Shown piece by piece: positions 12,001 through 23,578 of a DNA stretch of 64,000 nucleotides. The notes beneath the pieces were generated by a model. The model was given only the letters and a program-made list of their open reading frames with translations. It was not told where the DNA came from and did no database searches. Source of the DNA: Coleophoma eucalyptorum (taxonomy: Eukaryota > Ascomycota > Leotiomycetes > Helotiales > Dermateaceae). Made by a program: the position numbers and the translations under genes. Where the stretch lies: positions 2,170,001 to 2,234,000 of the forward strand of contig JALRME010000002.1 of the NCBI GenBank assembly GCA_026120035.1. Reading direction: 5' to 3'. Position 1 is the first letter of the stretch. Every line of letters starts with the position of its first letter.

Positions 12001-15000
12001 AGAGTCTATCCTCCTTATCCCCCGCCTACCCGACGGGAATTCGGGATTACCCCACGACAATATGTTCCTCGCCTTCGCTGATTACTGATTTCCTGATATA
12101 TGACCGAAACAGTCGGCGGCTTTGAACACCATTCGAAACTCGAATTGTGGGAATGCATGTAATCTCTTCCCTTCTAGCTGCAAAGTAGGTAAGCCACAAC
12201 ATTGGCTTCCTCAACCATGTCGAGTGGACGTTCCAGAACCCTGATGATCCTCACTCTATCCGTTTGCATCAATCCAAGCAAGAGTGGAAGCGAAGCAGAT
12301 TGCGAGAGCCAAGGGCAAAGTATGAAGTAGATAGCGCAGGAGGTAGTCGATGGATCGCGTCGGGCCATTTTATCCTTTTCTTTGGGTAATAATAGTTGCT
12401 TGCTGATGACATAGCCCTGGGCACCAGGGGGATCGTGAGCGAAAGCATGATCCCGCACGTAGGTACGAGTACGCATCTAGCTCCGTCCTATGTTATAGCA
12501 TTTCATTACTTCTCAAACGGTATGTAGGCCGCCCAGAACATCATCGGTATGGCAACGGAGATTCGATCTACAGGAGAGCCTTTGGGCGTTTCTTGATAAA
12601 GTTTGTTCGGCCTTTAGCCTTCACAGGGCAGTAATCAGGGGGCGGGCTTACGTGCAAGACAAGACACAGAGGGAGTTGTCCGACAAACAGCACCGAACAT
12701 ACGAACGGGCCGTGGCTGAGAAAAATAAGGCACATTAGTGCTCACTTTAGGGTGCAGCTCTGTAGTCGGTCTTCTACCTAGGCTGGTAATGACACCTCCT
12801 GCGTGCTGATCCTGCGGGAAGGGCCAGTGGTAGAAGGTTCCAAGGACAAGTTCGTTCCCCTGCTTCACACTACTTTTGTAGCCTTTCCTCTCGCATGGAT
12901 ATGCATCGGACCAGTCGAGTCGTGTCGTGTCGTGTCGTTTGCACAGTAGATATGACGGGAAGAATGAGGATCAACAAGGTATCTATCCAACCAACTAGCA
13001 GCACAACACCATCAGAGCCGAAGGAAAAAAACCCCCCCAGCAAGCCAGCAGTGAACAGAGAGAGTTCTGCTTACTACCCCGACATATGTCTTTATGATGA
13101 AATGCTGCTATCAACCGGATGAGTTTCCGCCTGGAGCCAAACACTTTTGCGGCGTGCTAGAGCTTGCAGCATTATTGAACTTTGGATTTCTGTACATCTC
13201 CTGCTCTTCTTAGTTGCAAACTCTGGTAAACAGATTCATTTTGGTAACTGGGTTGCAGCATTGCTGACCCCGCTGCTTGATCATAAGTGCACATGATCAA
13301 GTTTCAGACTCGGCTTGATTTTGTGTTAATAAGTGTCCGGCGCGTCGCGATGCTCGACCACTAGAAGGCGGAGGGAGAGTGCGGAATGGCGTTCAAGGCT
13401 TGTCTGCGTGGCGGTGGTAGAGCAACAGAAGGTGCTTAGATTGGGCTTTCGAGCGCGCTGTAGGCGCTGCAGTGATGTGGGTGCGTGATAAGAATGCGTT
13501 TTGGCTGGGTTGACCATCCATACCAGGGCTGGCCTGGCTGACTTTGATGGCCAGCAGACATTGAGAGAATACTGGTAACGGTGGGGTGCGGTACGGTGCG
13601 AGTACATGTACCTTCTTGACATTATTTTACCAAAGCATGACTCTTGCCCCGGCGCAATCGAGGGTGTGGATCTGATCCCCATGCCGAGGACTACTGTACT
13701 GACGAGCAAGCGAAAGAAAAAGAAAAGAAAAAAAGGAAAGAAAAATGTACGACATTCAAAAAGAGGCCCAAGAACACCGTCAAAACTTGCCGGAGACATC
13801 GGATGCCAACAAAACTTGCGAACCCTTGTTTCCTATCACACTCGGTCTTTGGCATCGGTATAGCAGTGCAGGCAAATGGTGTGGTATCAAACCAGACTCG
13901 TTTCGGCATCTCGAGCCATATCTTAGTTCCGTGTCCTTGTTTGTTTGAAGATGATTGTGAGTACTCCATACGTTGGCTTGCATCGTGATCAAACAAACTA
14001 TCAGCAGCTTGAGAAGCACGCCTCTTTTCAACAATCATGATGACAGTCCAACCCAGCCGCACTACCCTTGACAAAGTAATGCAAGGTTGTGTCTTGCGCT
14101 GTGGAACAATTACACCGTATAATACATGCAAAAGTCTTGTCGAGATTTGCGGAGGCATGACGCCGTAAGTTACTGGCTCGGAGGCTCGTCTTCGGCCATT
14201 TGGATGCTTGACTCTTGAGGCGTATTGTAGCTAGCGCTTGCGAGATTGATTGCGGCGTTGATATACGATACTTTAGAAGTGGTTACTTGGCCTTCGCATC
14301 AATTCCTTTCTCTTAGGTGGGATGCTATATCTCCGTGGTCACTACCAAGTACTGGGGCCCAACGAAGGATGGGGCGGTCAGCAATTTCGCTCCCCTTCTC
14401 CGCAGACAAGACATTAGGATTCAGGACGAAGTTTCCACCACGGCGGACCTGCTGTCATGCGCTCGTTTCCTTTCAAGGACCACAATTTTCGAGATCTTTG
14501 ACAAAGCCTTGGATGGTCGTGTTCGTACAGGGACAGGGCGATGTAGTGGCAAGGAAGAATTCTGCTAGTCAGTACTATGGATGCATTCAATAAATCTTCC
14601 ATGATGATCTTCGACAGAATAGCTGATAAGAGAGAGGCCTCTGGAATTCACTCTATCCAACAGACGGACAGATCAGTGCAATTGCAGGCGTCACCAGGGG
14701 GAGGCCGGAAATATGTCATCTTTCGAGAAGACCATGGTCTAGACACAGGAATCGCAGATGAGTCTCTTTATGGAAAGGGATGCAAGAAAGCTTTTCAAGC
14801 GTGCATATCGAGCGAATTGTGTTAAGTTGCATCGTGGTTGGTCTAGCTGCTATTAAACATAGGTATCCATCTCATACTCCGGTCTGTGATTGATCCATCA
14901 AGTGGGGATTAACCTCGCTCACTTTTTATCCTGCCTGCTTGCTCGTCTAGTTGTGTCTGGCACAGTACAGGATGTATGGATACCTTATGAAGGGGCGCGT

Positions 15001-16061
15001 TTTTGGCGGTCCTGTGGTACGTACCTACTTTACATACAGCAACGGCATGCCAGACGCTGAATTTAAGCAGACGGACGAGGCAAATAAGCAGGCCAGCCCA
15101 TTCAGTTCACGAGGCGGAATTTATTCGGTGACATGGATTCTATTCGTACCAAACCTTGGTTTTTTCGATTCACCTGCCAGCACGCCTGCATGCGATTGGG
15201 AACCGTACGGACTGTGTCTTACGGCGCAAGGGCTTCCGATAAATGAAAAAGCAGTGGCGGGCAAGCCGAGCTGAGCTGAGTAAGTAGTTGAGTCTGAGAA
15301 CAAACAAACAACATGTGTTAGCTTATGGGAAAGGAAAGGATCTGGAATCCGAGTACACGAGAAGAGGGCCTGAGTGATCCTGACATGATACCCTGAGAAC
15401 CTGAATCCAAACCTGAATCCAAAGCCTGTTCTTTGCGGAAGCCCCTGAGCGTAGTCCATAAATAACATAAGACCATTAAAAACGAGGCCAGATGGAGCTT
15501 GTCCTCCTCGGCCCCTTGACCCTCACTAGAAAAGGCACAAGGCAGCGCTCACACCGCACATCGTACCTTATCTGAGAATGTGGGGTTGTCAGCTAGCCAT
15601 GATACGAAGCAGCCCCTCTATTGACCTCCTGAGCCGGTATTCTGCAGAAATTGTTCGAGGACTTTTCTCTCAATATCGACTCTTGCTCACGACTTGTTGG
15701 CAAGTAAATGCAAAAGTATGAGGGAGTTGAAAAATGAGGGTTGGGTTGGATATTCAATTTAATTCTGCATAGTAATCAGATGGGTACCAGTAGCTCTTTG
15801 TTAGGGATAGCGGCTCCCAGTGGATTTGATTCCCTGCGGAACCGACGTCATGAAAGTCAATAACGAGTTACGGGAATACCATCAATACTCGAATTGTGAT
15901 CTTGACCTTTGTTCGTGATGTTCCCTGCACCATCTCCAGAGCTCAATGTTTCCTTGAACCGCAAACAATCTAGTGACTTTGGTCCGATGAACCCGAATGA
16001 AGAAGTGCAAAAACACAAGTTCTCAGCTGTGATCGTATAAAGCTAATAGCAATGTAGGACC
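6072..16061. other. 10-kb gene-free interval
   Basis: I read both strands and found only short, overlapping frames of up to about 170 codons. None has recognisable motifs or links to others through good splice sites. Base composition is ordinary (not AT-rich), so it does not look like RIP-mutated transposon DNA. It includes a pyrimidine-rich stretch near 7560-7690, a GATGCT triplet run at about 6761-6780, a C9 homopolymer at 9307-9315, a GTCGT pentamer run at about 12914-12938, an A/G-rich stretch at about 13708-13746, and a 12-bp direct duplication (CCTGAATCC units) near 15400-15425. It could hold long 5' leaders, promoters or non-coding transcripts of the flanking genes, but I see no direct signal for a specific RNA gene. 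Confidence 0.45.
12914..12938. repeat. (GTCGT)n pentanucleotide microsatellite
   Basis: About five imperfect tandem copies of GTCGT (first copy GTCGA) in the large gene-free interval. It is a simple sequence repeat with no sign of function. Confidence 0.75.
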
Positions 16062-17818
16062 ATGGCCATTCCAGCGCCAGCGAATCTGAGTACCAGCATG
16101 CGCTGGAGGTTCGTAGCTTCTCCCCGTTCTCATTGCTACCATCATGCTAAGTTGCAGTTACACAGGTGGTCTTCGATGCCCAGAATGCGCACCGCCGCAA
16201 ATCATCTCTCATCGCTGTAGATACACCCCGCCATATCTTCGAGCGACGGAAGAACACTGAATGCTATGTCCACGCACTGCTAGAGAGTCAACGCAAGCAA
16301 GGCCGACCATCGCATAGCGGGTTGGAGAATATTGCAGAGGGCCTCAAGCAGCGGAGACTTGCTACGGAGAATAGTGGGGAATTAGATACAGCATTGGGGA
16401 AGGATAATACTCTTGTGGATGCAAAAGGGAGCGATGGAGAGGTGAGCGGGCAGGAGGATGAGAAGGCGTGGAAGCAAAGACGTAGTGCCAGGGACGACCA
16501 GAGGGTGGAGGTACAGGAAGGCGAGGATCCAGGAGCTGTCCATAGTCGACTGCTTACCAAGAAACAGCTCTCAGATATGGCCTGGGGTGTAAGGGAGCTG
16601 AGCAAACGCTTGGGCAAGATTAGACTCAAACTCAAGGTCAAGACAGTCTTTCTGCTCACCAAAGCACACGATGAGACGTTGATTGGAAACACAAGAGATG
16701 TTGCAAAATGGCTCTTGAGCCCGGAACGAGATGTTAAGTACACGGTCTACGTCGAGGAGAACCTGAAGGAGAACAAGAAGTTTGACGCTGAGGGGCTTAT
16801 CAAAGAGATTGAGGAGGTAACCTTTAGTCAAGAGGTAGAGGCCAATGGGAACCCCAAGAACGGCGGCAAGAGGCTGAGATACTGGAGCAATTCCATGTGC
16901 AGAACACGACCGCACAACTTCGACTTCGTCGTCACTTTAGGTGGTGATGGGACGGTGTTATATGCTTCTTGGCTTTTCCAGAGGATTGTACCACCAGTCT
17001 TGAGTTTTGCCCTTGGCAGCTTGGGGTTCTTGACGAAATTCGATTACGATGAATTTGAGGATACCTTGACAACCGCCTTTCGAGATGGGGTCACTATCAG
17101 CTTGCGGTTAAGGTTTGAAGGGACAGTCATGAGGAGTCAGAAGAAAAATAGAAAGGCAGTTACAAATGGTGAAGAGGCCACCGTTGATGACGAGGATCAT
17201 CATCTTCGAGATCTGGTAGAGGAATTGATCGGCGAGGAGAAAGAGGACGAGCGAACCCATCGACCAGATGGGACGTACGAGATCCTGAATGACATCGTAG
17301 TCGACCGTGGTCCCAATCCAAGTAAGTCTTCTCTAATATCAAAAACACGATTTAAATAGCTCCTAACTCTGACAGCCATGTCTTCAACCGAAATCTTCGG
17401 CGACGATGAGCACTTCACTTCCGTACAAGCCGATGGTGTCTGCGTTTCCACACCCACAGGGTCTACCGCCTACAACCTCGCAGCCGGTGGCTCGCTCTGC
17501 CATCCAGAGAACCCCGTGATACTGGTAACAGCCATCTGCGCGCACACGCTCTCCTTCCGGCCAATTATCCTACCCGACACGATCGTGTTACGGATTGGTG
17601 TCCCGTATGATGCTCGAACGAGCAGCTGGGCGAGCTTTGACGGCCGAGAACGAGTCGAACTGCGTCCAGGTGACTATGTTACGATCAGTGCAAGTCGATA
17701 TCCGTTTGCGAATGTTATGCCTCAGGGGCGTAGGTCTGAGGATTGGGTCAACAGTATTAGTGGTAAGCTGGGATGGAATACAAGACAAAGGCAGAAGAGT
17801 TATAAAGAATGGTCTTGA
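16062..17818 (+). CDS. NAD kinase (ATP-NAD kinase, Utr1-like)
   Basis: This enzyme phosphorylates NAD (and possibly NADH) to NADP(H). Proposed exons are 16062-16112, 16166-17321 and 17376-17818, coding 549 aa. The second intron (17322-17375, GTAAGT, acceptor ACAG) is secure. The first (16113-16165, donor GTAGCT, branch GCTAAG, acceptor ACACAG) is needed because the long frame opens at a splice acceptor with GTG, not ATG; this 5' exon is the least certain part. Diagnostic motifs are GGDGT in VVTLGGDGTVLYASWLF (residues 276-280), GSLGFLTKFDYDEF, the substrate loop ILNDIVVDRGPNPTMSSTE, and TPTGSTAYNLAAGGSL with HTLSFRPIILPD. A charged, presumably disordered insertion (about residues 75-140) precedes the catalytic domain, as in other fungal NAD kinases. 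Whether it is the cytosolic or another isoform cannot be told from the sequence. Confidence 0.93.
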
Positions 17819-19276
17819 TTAGATTCAAGAATACGCTTATCAACAAGGTTTCTTGCTATGGGATACTGTTATTCTTGACGACTACCATTCGAACATATCT
17901 CTCAAGTAATCCTGAAGGGTTCTTTTATGAAGTGAGGTGTAAAGTGAGGGGAAGAAGACTGAGTAGTACAGTGAATTGAGTCACAAAACTTGTGTACTAA
18001 TCTCGACTGTCAGAACACCTTCTCGAAATCCTGTTAGTAGGCAAAGTGATTTCACGTCGTCAGTCACTTCTTCACCAACTCAGCTGTATATCGTGCAGAG
18101 GTGCAGCTTGATCTTCTGGTTACATTCTTCGTAGGGTTATCAGATACTATACATATATCCTTCTACACATCCTCAGAATCACAGTAGCTCAATGAGCACT
18201 ACTAAGAATCCATATGAAAGAAAGCAATAGGGCGGAAGGACTTACGTCATGGTTGACTCTGAGGTCTATATTCATCCGCATGGCACGACTACCTTTTCAT
18301 TTGGATGCCTCTAAGGCCTTTCTACGTTAGGGGAAAAGTGTTACGAAGTGTTGAAGGTCTACTACTAGGTGTTTGTGATATGCCGGTGAAGACTACATTA
18401 GTATGATGGTATATGCGAACTGGAGACCGAGATGGATGGTGTTTGAAAAGATAGGTTGAGATGTGGCAGAGTGCTCATTCGATACTAGGTATGGGCATGG
18501 GCTGGCTTGAAAGAGTTGCTCTGGTAATGGCATGCTGAGTTGGTAGAGTGTGGCAACAGAACTTGCCAAATCACGCCATTGAACCCAACACTTGTAAGGT
18601 TCGTGAGATAAAACGAGCATTCCGGAACTGGTACAAATTATGTACGAGCATTTGAATAATCGTGGTTCATGGGCATACTGCCTCATAGAAACTTCGTTAA
18701 GGTTTGGTAGGGTTTGATATATAGGGATTTGATGCATCTTATACTGCGACTGTGCAGTACAATTTTGTTGCGCATGATCTGATGTATATGGATTAGGGAA
18801 ATGGGCGGTTGGAGTATTGGGTGCATACTAATACCGCCACAAAGACCAGATCATTCGGTATAGACGCTACCTTCAGAAACGTCGCAAGTGATGATACACA
18901 GTTATCGATCCATAAGTGGATCTTGAACGAACGTCCTACCTCTGGAAAGCAAAGAGCAAATCCATAGGTCATATCAAGCGTAGAATTCCCCATGAGAAGA
19001 ACGGACAATAAGTTGTGACATTTTATTTGCCGTTCCGAATAGGTTTCCTCCACACATACAGCGTTCAGGAAAAGTTCCAGCAGCAACAGTTGCCTGCCCG
19101 CCCCTTCGCCCTTCCCACACTCATTGGGTTTCTTTCAATTGTGCCGAAAAACTCCGTTCCAATGTGCAAGCAAAACTCATCGAAAAAGAAGGCCCATCAG
19201 CGAAGATTCTCTTTTGGTGCTTTATCATCCTTCCTCTCCCCCCGTCTTTCCCCCACTCAGTCGCAAAGGGTGAAAT
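17819..19276. other. Intergenic region, NAD kinase 3' side / RPS29 3' side
   Basis: About 1.45 kb between the convergent NAD kinase and RPS29 genes. Short frames here (for example minus 18793-19086) have no motif I recognise. I see no RNA gene. Confidence 0.5.
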
Positions 19277-19652
19277 TTAACGGTGCTGCACGAAAACATG
19301 TTAGAACTGTGTGCTTCCTCGTTTTCCTTGGATTTCCTCCATGCGTGCGATTGGTGTGTCCATACCTTGACGAATCCAATATCGGCGGCCTTCTCTCTGA
19401 AGCATTGACGGCAGATGTTAAGACCATATTTTCTGATGAGACCGGCCTTGTGGGTGCAGACGCGGCTGTAGTAGAAGAAACCAGCATGTTAGCCATCATG
19501 TTCTCCAGAATCCAATTGCCCGCCCCAGAACCGGATCCTCCACCCTAGAGTTCTTGCAGACAAAGCTTCCTCCTAAGCATCTAGACGTACCATGCGCGGG
19601 CGCCCTTGCCGTAGGTTCGGGGCCGAGAGTTCCAGACGGATTCGTGAGACAT
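19277..19652 (-). CDS. RPS29: 40S ribosomal protein uS14 (Rps29)
   Basis: The small cytosolic ribosomal protein uS14 of the 40S head. Three exons, 19652-19591, 19465-19366 and 19285-19277, code 56 aa, the same length as yeast Rps29. Introns are 125 nt (19466-19590, GTACGT, acceptor TACAG) and 80 nt (19286-19365, GTATGG, acceptor GCAG). The last exon has only nine bases: His, Arg, stop. The sequence starts [20 protein letters not shown] and carries the zinc-binding cysteines in CRVCTHK and NICRQCF, followed by [13 protein letters not shown]. Because no exon exceeds 34 codons the gene is easy to miss by ORF scanning. Intron-rich small ribosomal protein genes are usual in these fungi. Confidence 0.95.
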
Positions 19653-20354
19653 ATTGGCGATTTGGTGGTTATCGAGATCGGGGTTGTCGATTGGGCGGAT
19701 GAGGGACGCTGTTAAGAGAAAAAGTTTAGCTGGTTGAAATTCAAGGGAATCGTATCCTCGTGCAGAGCGAGCGAAATTGCCTGACGTGAAGTGTGAAGGC
19801 TGTACTGACCTCGAGGTATGGGGTTCGCTGGATCTTTTCGTGGAGTTTCTTTCCGTCGTCGCCAGAATTTTGGTGGTGGTTTTGCGAATCTGGGAGTGTG
19901 CGCGCTAGGTCGATTTAGGTAAGCAGGGATCTCACTCTAAATCGGCTTCGAACCCAAGAGAGTTTCTGATTTTGAGCTTGGATTCGGACCAGAATTCCCT
20001 ATTTCTTGAAAGTGAAAATAACAGATCTTGAGCATCATACTCACTAAACTTCCCTAATCTCTAAGCAAATTCAAATAGTATCACTCACCAAAACAAGGAT
20101 CAACTGCTCCTAAAATGACTTCAACCACCCACTGGAGAGCCTCTGGATCCGGATTAACTTATTCCCCGAACGAGGCAGGACGAGGCTGATGACCAGTCCG
20201 CGATTGCAATATCACAAACCGCGACTGCATATACACGCAAGCACAACCTAGTTATATTTGCCAGAAATAGGAATGCAAATGAATCTTATACTTCTATAGA
20301 CACCGGATCTCCCATTTTGTCCTTCAAGACTTGAAATCAGACAAGATCAACGCC
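19653..20354. other. Divergent promoter region RPS29 / APC13
   Basis: About 700 bases between two divergently transcribed genes. The RPS29 side may carry a 5'-UTR intron, but I cannot fix one. There is no other coding signal. Confidence 0.5.
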
Positions 20355-20721
20355 ATGGTAAGATGCACAACTTCAGCCATAACAGTACAAGCCTAGCTAA
20401 TTACAACCTTCACAGCCTCAAGACTCCAACCACACGTACATCCACTTCAACCGACCGCGGGACGCTGACCTGTTTGAGGATTTCTGCAGGGATAAGCTCC
20501 CCGATGATGAGATATATGTGCCTCCTCACAACCAGCCCATCAATCCCGAGGACGAAGACGATGTTGTCCCAGATCAACATGCGGCATTTGGCATCCAGCG
20601 CGCCACGCAGAAGACTAAGGAACCAGCTTGGAAAGACTTGGGTTTGGCGGACCTGATGAAGAAGGGACCTGGTGCACAGAGTGGGACTGGGAGTAGCAGG
20701 TTGAAGGGGTTGCCGAGATAG
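20355..20721 (+). CDS. Anaphase-promoting complex subunit Apc13 (Swm1-like)
   Basis: A small subunit of the APC/C ubiquitin ligase that stabilises TPR subunits. The start codon alone forms exon 1 (20355-20357), followed immediately by a 58-nt intron (20358-20415, GTAAGA, branch GCTAAT, acceptor CACAG), then exon 2 (20416-20721). The protein has 102 aa. It begins MPQDSNHTYIHFNRPRDADL and contains the Apc13 signature: a D/E-rich helix ending in FCRDKLPDDEIYVPP, an acidic spacer (NPEDEDDVVPD), and WKDLGLADLMKKG. This matches the animal pattern DKLP...VP...W.DL.L. The family call rests on that pattern, not on a search. The gene converges with the TRAPP gene downstream. Confidence 0.78.
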
Positions 20722-21141
20722 TGGCAGTGTAGCATGACTTCGTGATGCGATGGAGTTCCGGAGGGTTTCTATGGAGTTTGAAGGTGTTTATGTTCGATAG
20801 TAGTGCTATACCCATGCGGCTAATATTGGTGATATGGGCAACGGCTCAGGCTCGGATTATAGAGGTTGGTAACTCCCGCTCAAATATGCTCAATCTGCGA
20901 TACAGCGGATTATGTGCTTCACGCCAGCAGACATGAATGTAGCAGCGTCTTCTCAAGGGTACCGAAGATGTCCCCAATACGCAGCCTGCTAAACATTTGT
21001 CTTCCGTAACCCTCTTTTGAGCTTCAAACTTGATTAGATCATTGCAGATTCTGGTCCCCCCAACTCCAAGCAATGCCCCCTGAACGCCAGCCCATGAAAC
21101 CCCCACAAAGCAAGCCTGATATAACAAACAGAGCAAGCCCT
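20722..21141. other. Convergent 3' intergenic region APC13 / TRS31
   Basis: About 420 bases between two gene 3' ends. No gene, RNA or repeat seen. Confidence 0.5.
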
Positions 21142-21911
21142 CTAACTCTTCCCAAGATACGCCTCCCTCTCGACCACCTCCGGCTGGAATTTGACCAGGA
21201 AAACCGTCTTCCCAGGCCACAGCTCGCCCTCCTCGCCCTTGCCCACACTATGCGCTGTGACTCTTGCCGGGAAGCCAGCACCATCACAAGCACCCTCAAC
21301 AATACCTGCGACGAAAGCCGCGCAGTTGAGCTGGTTCATCTCCTTGGGCACGCTGATGTACTGGTTGACGAGCGGCTCGTTGTCCGAGATCATGTACTCA
21401 TCTGGTGTGTCTGGGTTCGAGGACTTCTCCAGCGCATCAGCCGGTCGCGAGAAGAGGTGCCGCCATAAGACAGTGGTTATGAACTGTAGGAGCGCGATGA
21501 TGTTCAATGGCCGAAGTTGTGTGCGTGCTGGTTCGCGGTAAAGGAGGAGGTCGAGGAGCTTGAGTCCGATGGGGTGGCCCTGGACGTTCAATCTGGTACG
21601 GAGCAGTATCAGCATGCGCAGTCAAAACCCAAGGACTTCCTCCTGCATCCCTTAGAATAGCAAGTCCATCCACTCGGCATTGCTCACCTCTTCTCTAGGT
21701 CTTGAATCCCAGTAACGCGCCTCTGGGCATAGCTGACCATCTCACTGAACAAGTACGCAAAGCCCGCCTGGCTGAGCTCCTGCGTCCGGCTGCGATTGAG
21801 CGGCCGGTGGTATATTGTCTTGCCTGTGGAGGGGTAGCGTAGACCTTGCTGCGAGTTACGATTCGATGAGGCCTGGCTCGAAGACGGTGGTTTCGACGAT
21901 TGCGATGCCAT
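21142..21911 (-). CDS. TRS31: TRAPP complex subunit Trs31 (TRAPPC5)
   Basis: A core subunit of the TRAPP tethering complexes that activate Rab1/Ypt1 in ER-Golgi traffic. Exons 21911-21688 and 21592-21142 code 224 aa; the 95-nt intron (21593-21687) has donor GTGAGC and acceptor CCAG and joins DLEKR to LNVQGHPIG. Conserved stretches are GKTIYHRPLNRSRTQELSQAG, the helix FAYLFSEMVSYAQRRV, GLKLLDLLLYREP, LNIIALLQFITTVLWRHLFSRPADALEKS, and DEYMISDNEPLVNQYISVPKEMNQLNCAAFVAGIVEGACDGAGFPARVTAH, all typical of the Bet3-like fold of Trs31. The N-terminus (residues 1-25) is Ser/Gln-rich and probably disordered. The length is usual for filamentous fungi. Confidence 0.95.
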
Positions 21912-22304
21912 GGTATTAATTTCTATAGGATTAGACTAACATGTGTTTCACGAGTATTGTTTCGTTCTGGGTTTGCTTTGCGCGAGATCGAAAAGGCCGC
22001 TGGGTGGCAGCTTCATGAGCTTGGAGTGAGGTTATTGATAGGTGTGGTCACAAGCGAGGCAGAGCTGATAGTCTCGAAAGGCACGAATTTTAGAACAGCC
22101 AAATTGGGTTAATGTAGCATGATATTATAAGTTCTATGGTATTTAAAATGCATACAAACAAAGTTTACAGAGAAATAATTCTACTCCATGCTCAACAGTG
22201 CTGTTAACCCGATAATTCGAGGTCTGTCTCCCTTCAGTACCTCACGCTTTGTCGCCTTCTGTGTAGAGAACTGGATCGGCCTCGGCCACCAGTACATCCG
22301 TCTC
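21912..22304. other. TRS31 promoter / Sec14-like 3' flank
   Basis: About 390 bases holding the TRS31 promoter and the 3' flank of the lipid-transfer gene. Nothing else was seen. Confidence 0.5.
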
Positions 22305-23578
22305 TCAATTTACCTGGGTTTCACCTGTCTGGAGTGGTACATCGACGTCACTTTTCTCTGAGATTTGTGCAGTCGTTTTCTCCTCAGCCACAGAAGAAAC
22401 GGCTGTTTTTGACGATGCAGTCTCTGGGAAAAGACTTGGTGCATCTCCACCCTTCAGGTAGATCTCACTCTCGCCAAAGTTTTTACCAGCACTGATCCAT
22501 CTCTCGCGCTTCTCCTTGCGCTTCTCTTCGCATAGGCTGAGTAATGCTGGCCAATATGTTGCATGATCGTACTCAAATTCCAGATCACCTAGGAACTCAG
22601 TCCAAAGCTGTTGTGGTGGTACATGCTGGCGCACATCTTCGTTGAACTTGAGCTTCTCCTTAGTGTTTGGGTCAATGAAGGGCGTGATGAGCTTAAGGAA
22701 GCCCCAGACAACCCAAGGGACTATTCCTGTTAGTGATATCGCCTTGATTACGACAAAGAAAACTTACTATTAATGACCAGGGCTCGTCCTAGCCTCTCTG
22801 GGTAATGTGTTTGTAAGATATGGAGAACCTCTCTGCCCTGCCCGAGGCCTGGAGCTGTGTTGCCCCGGCTCTTGGTAGATTTAAAATTGACCAAGAGCGC
22901 GATGGTTTCTTGGGTTGGAAGCATCAAGTCCAAAGCACGTTCTAGCATATAGACCAAATGCTGAACCTGTCGGGGACTGGGCTCAGTATTCTGTCGTCCT
23001 GGGTTCAAATATTGACAAGGTCTGCCGTCAATGTCATATCCAAAAATAATCTGCTTTCCTGTCTCGCCTTCCGGTGAGACATATTCTGGTGTAAAGGTCT
23101 CAACGCCATACTCGCGTCTCCAAGCAAGTGTCCCAAGGAGCCTCGAAGCAGCATCATCGGTGCTCCATCTTGTAGCGCGCAAGTAGCGGAGCAGACATTC
23201 CCGTGAAAGCCACATTATTTCGTCTTCCGTGATCGGACCTCCTTTGCTTGTTGATGGAACCTCCTTCCATTCCTTGACTATTTGTAGTAGTGCATCGTAC
23301 TTCTCCTTTTGAGAATCAGTGAGCTCGGCAGGCGTGGGCGGTTTTGATGCAGGTAGCGGGTCGACGATTGGTGTCTTTTGGGGTTTGGAGCTCTTTGCTC
23401 GGAGTGTTGCCGCGACGGGTGAAGGTTTCGAGCTTGGTGGACTAGAAGCACTCGAGTTTGCCGGTGCCACTGTGCTCTTGACGTCCTCTATGGGCTTCTC
23501 CAAAGCAAGCTCTCCCATTTGCTTGTCCACTGTTGCTAGATTTCCCTCTATGGTTGCCATTTTGTGGACAAGGCTCAA
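22305..23578 (-). CDS. CRAL-TRIO (Sec14-like) phosphatidylinositol transfer protein, Pdr16/Sfh-like
   Basis: A Sec14-superfamily lipid-transfer protein of 410 aa. Exons are 23578-22768 and 22726-22305, split by a very short 41-nt intron (22727-22767, GTAAGT, branch CACTAACAG). The first about 85 residues are low-complexity Ser/Pro/Lys. The CRAL-TRIO N-terminal helices follow (LLRYLRATRWSTDDAASRLLGTLAWRREYG), then the lipid-binding domain: GKQIIFGYDIDGRPCQYLNPGRQNTE, a helix with LDLMLPTQE, and HYPERLGRALVIN joined by splicing to RIVPWVVWGFLKLITPFIDPNTKEKLKF. The PFIDPNTKEKLKFNED floor motif is characteristic of the Pdr16/Sfh group. A polar tail follows. Role: phosphoinositide and sterol homeostasis at membranes, from family knowledge. 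A second Met at 23560 is an alternative start. Confidence 0.9.

Noticed and set aside
6072..16061. RIP-mutated transposon as the cause of the 10-kb gap
   Set aside because: Base composition is normal, no long inverted or direct terminal repeats and no transposase-like frames were seen.
16288..16743. 151-codon minus frame across the NAD kinase gene
   Set aside because: Antisense shadow of the long NAD kinase exon; Ser/Leu-rich with no motif.
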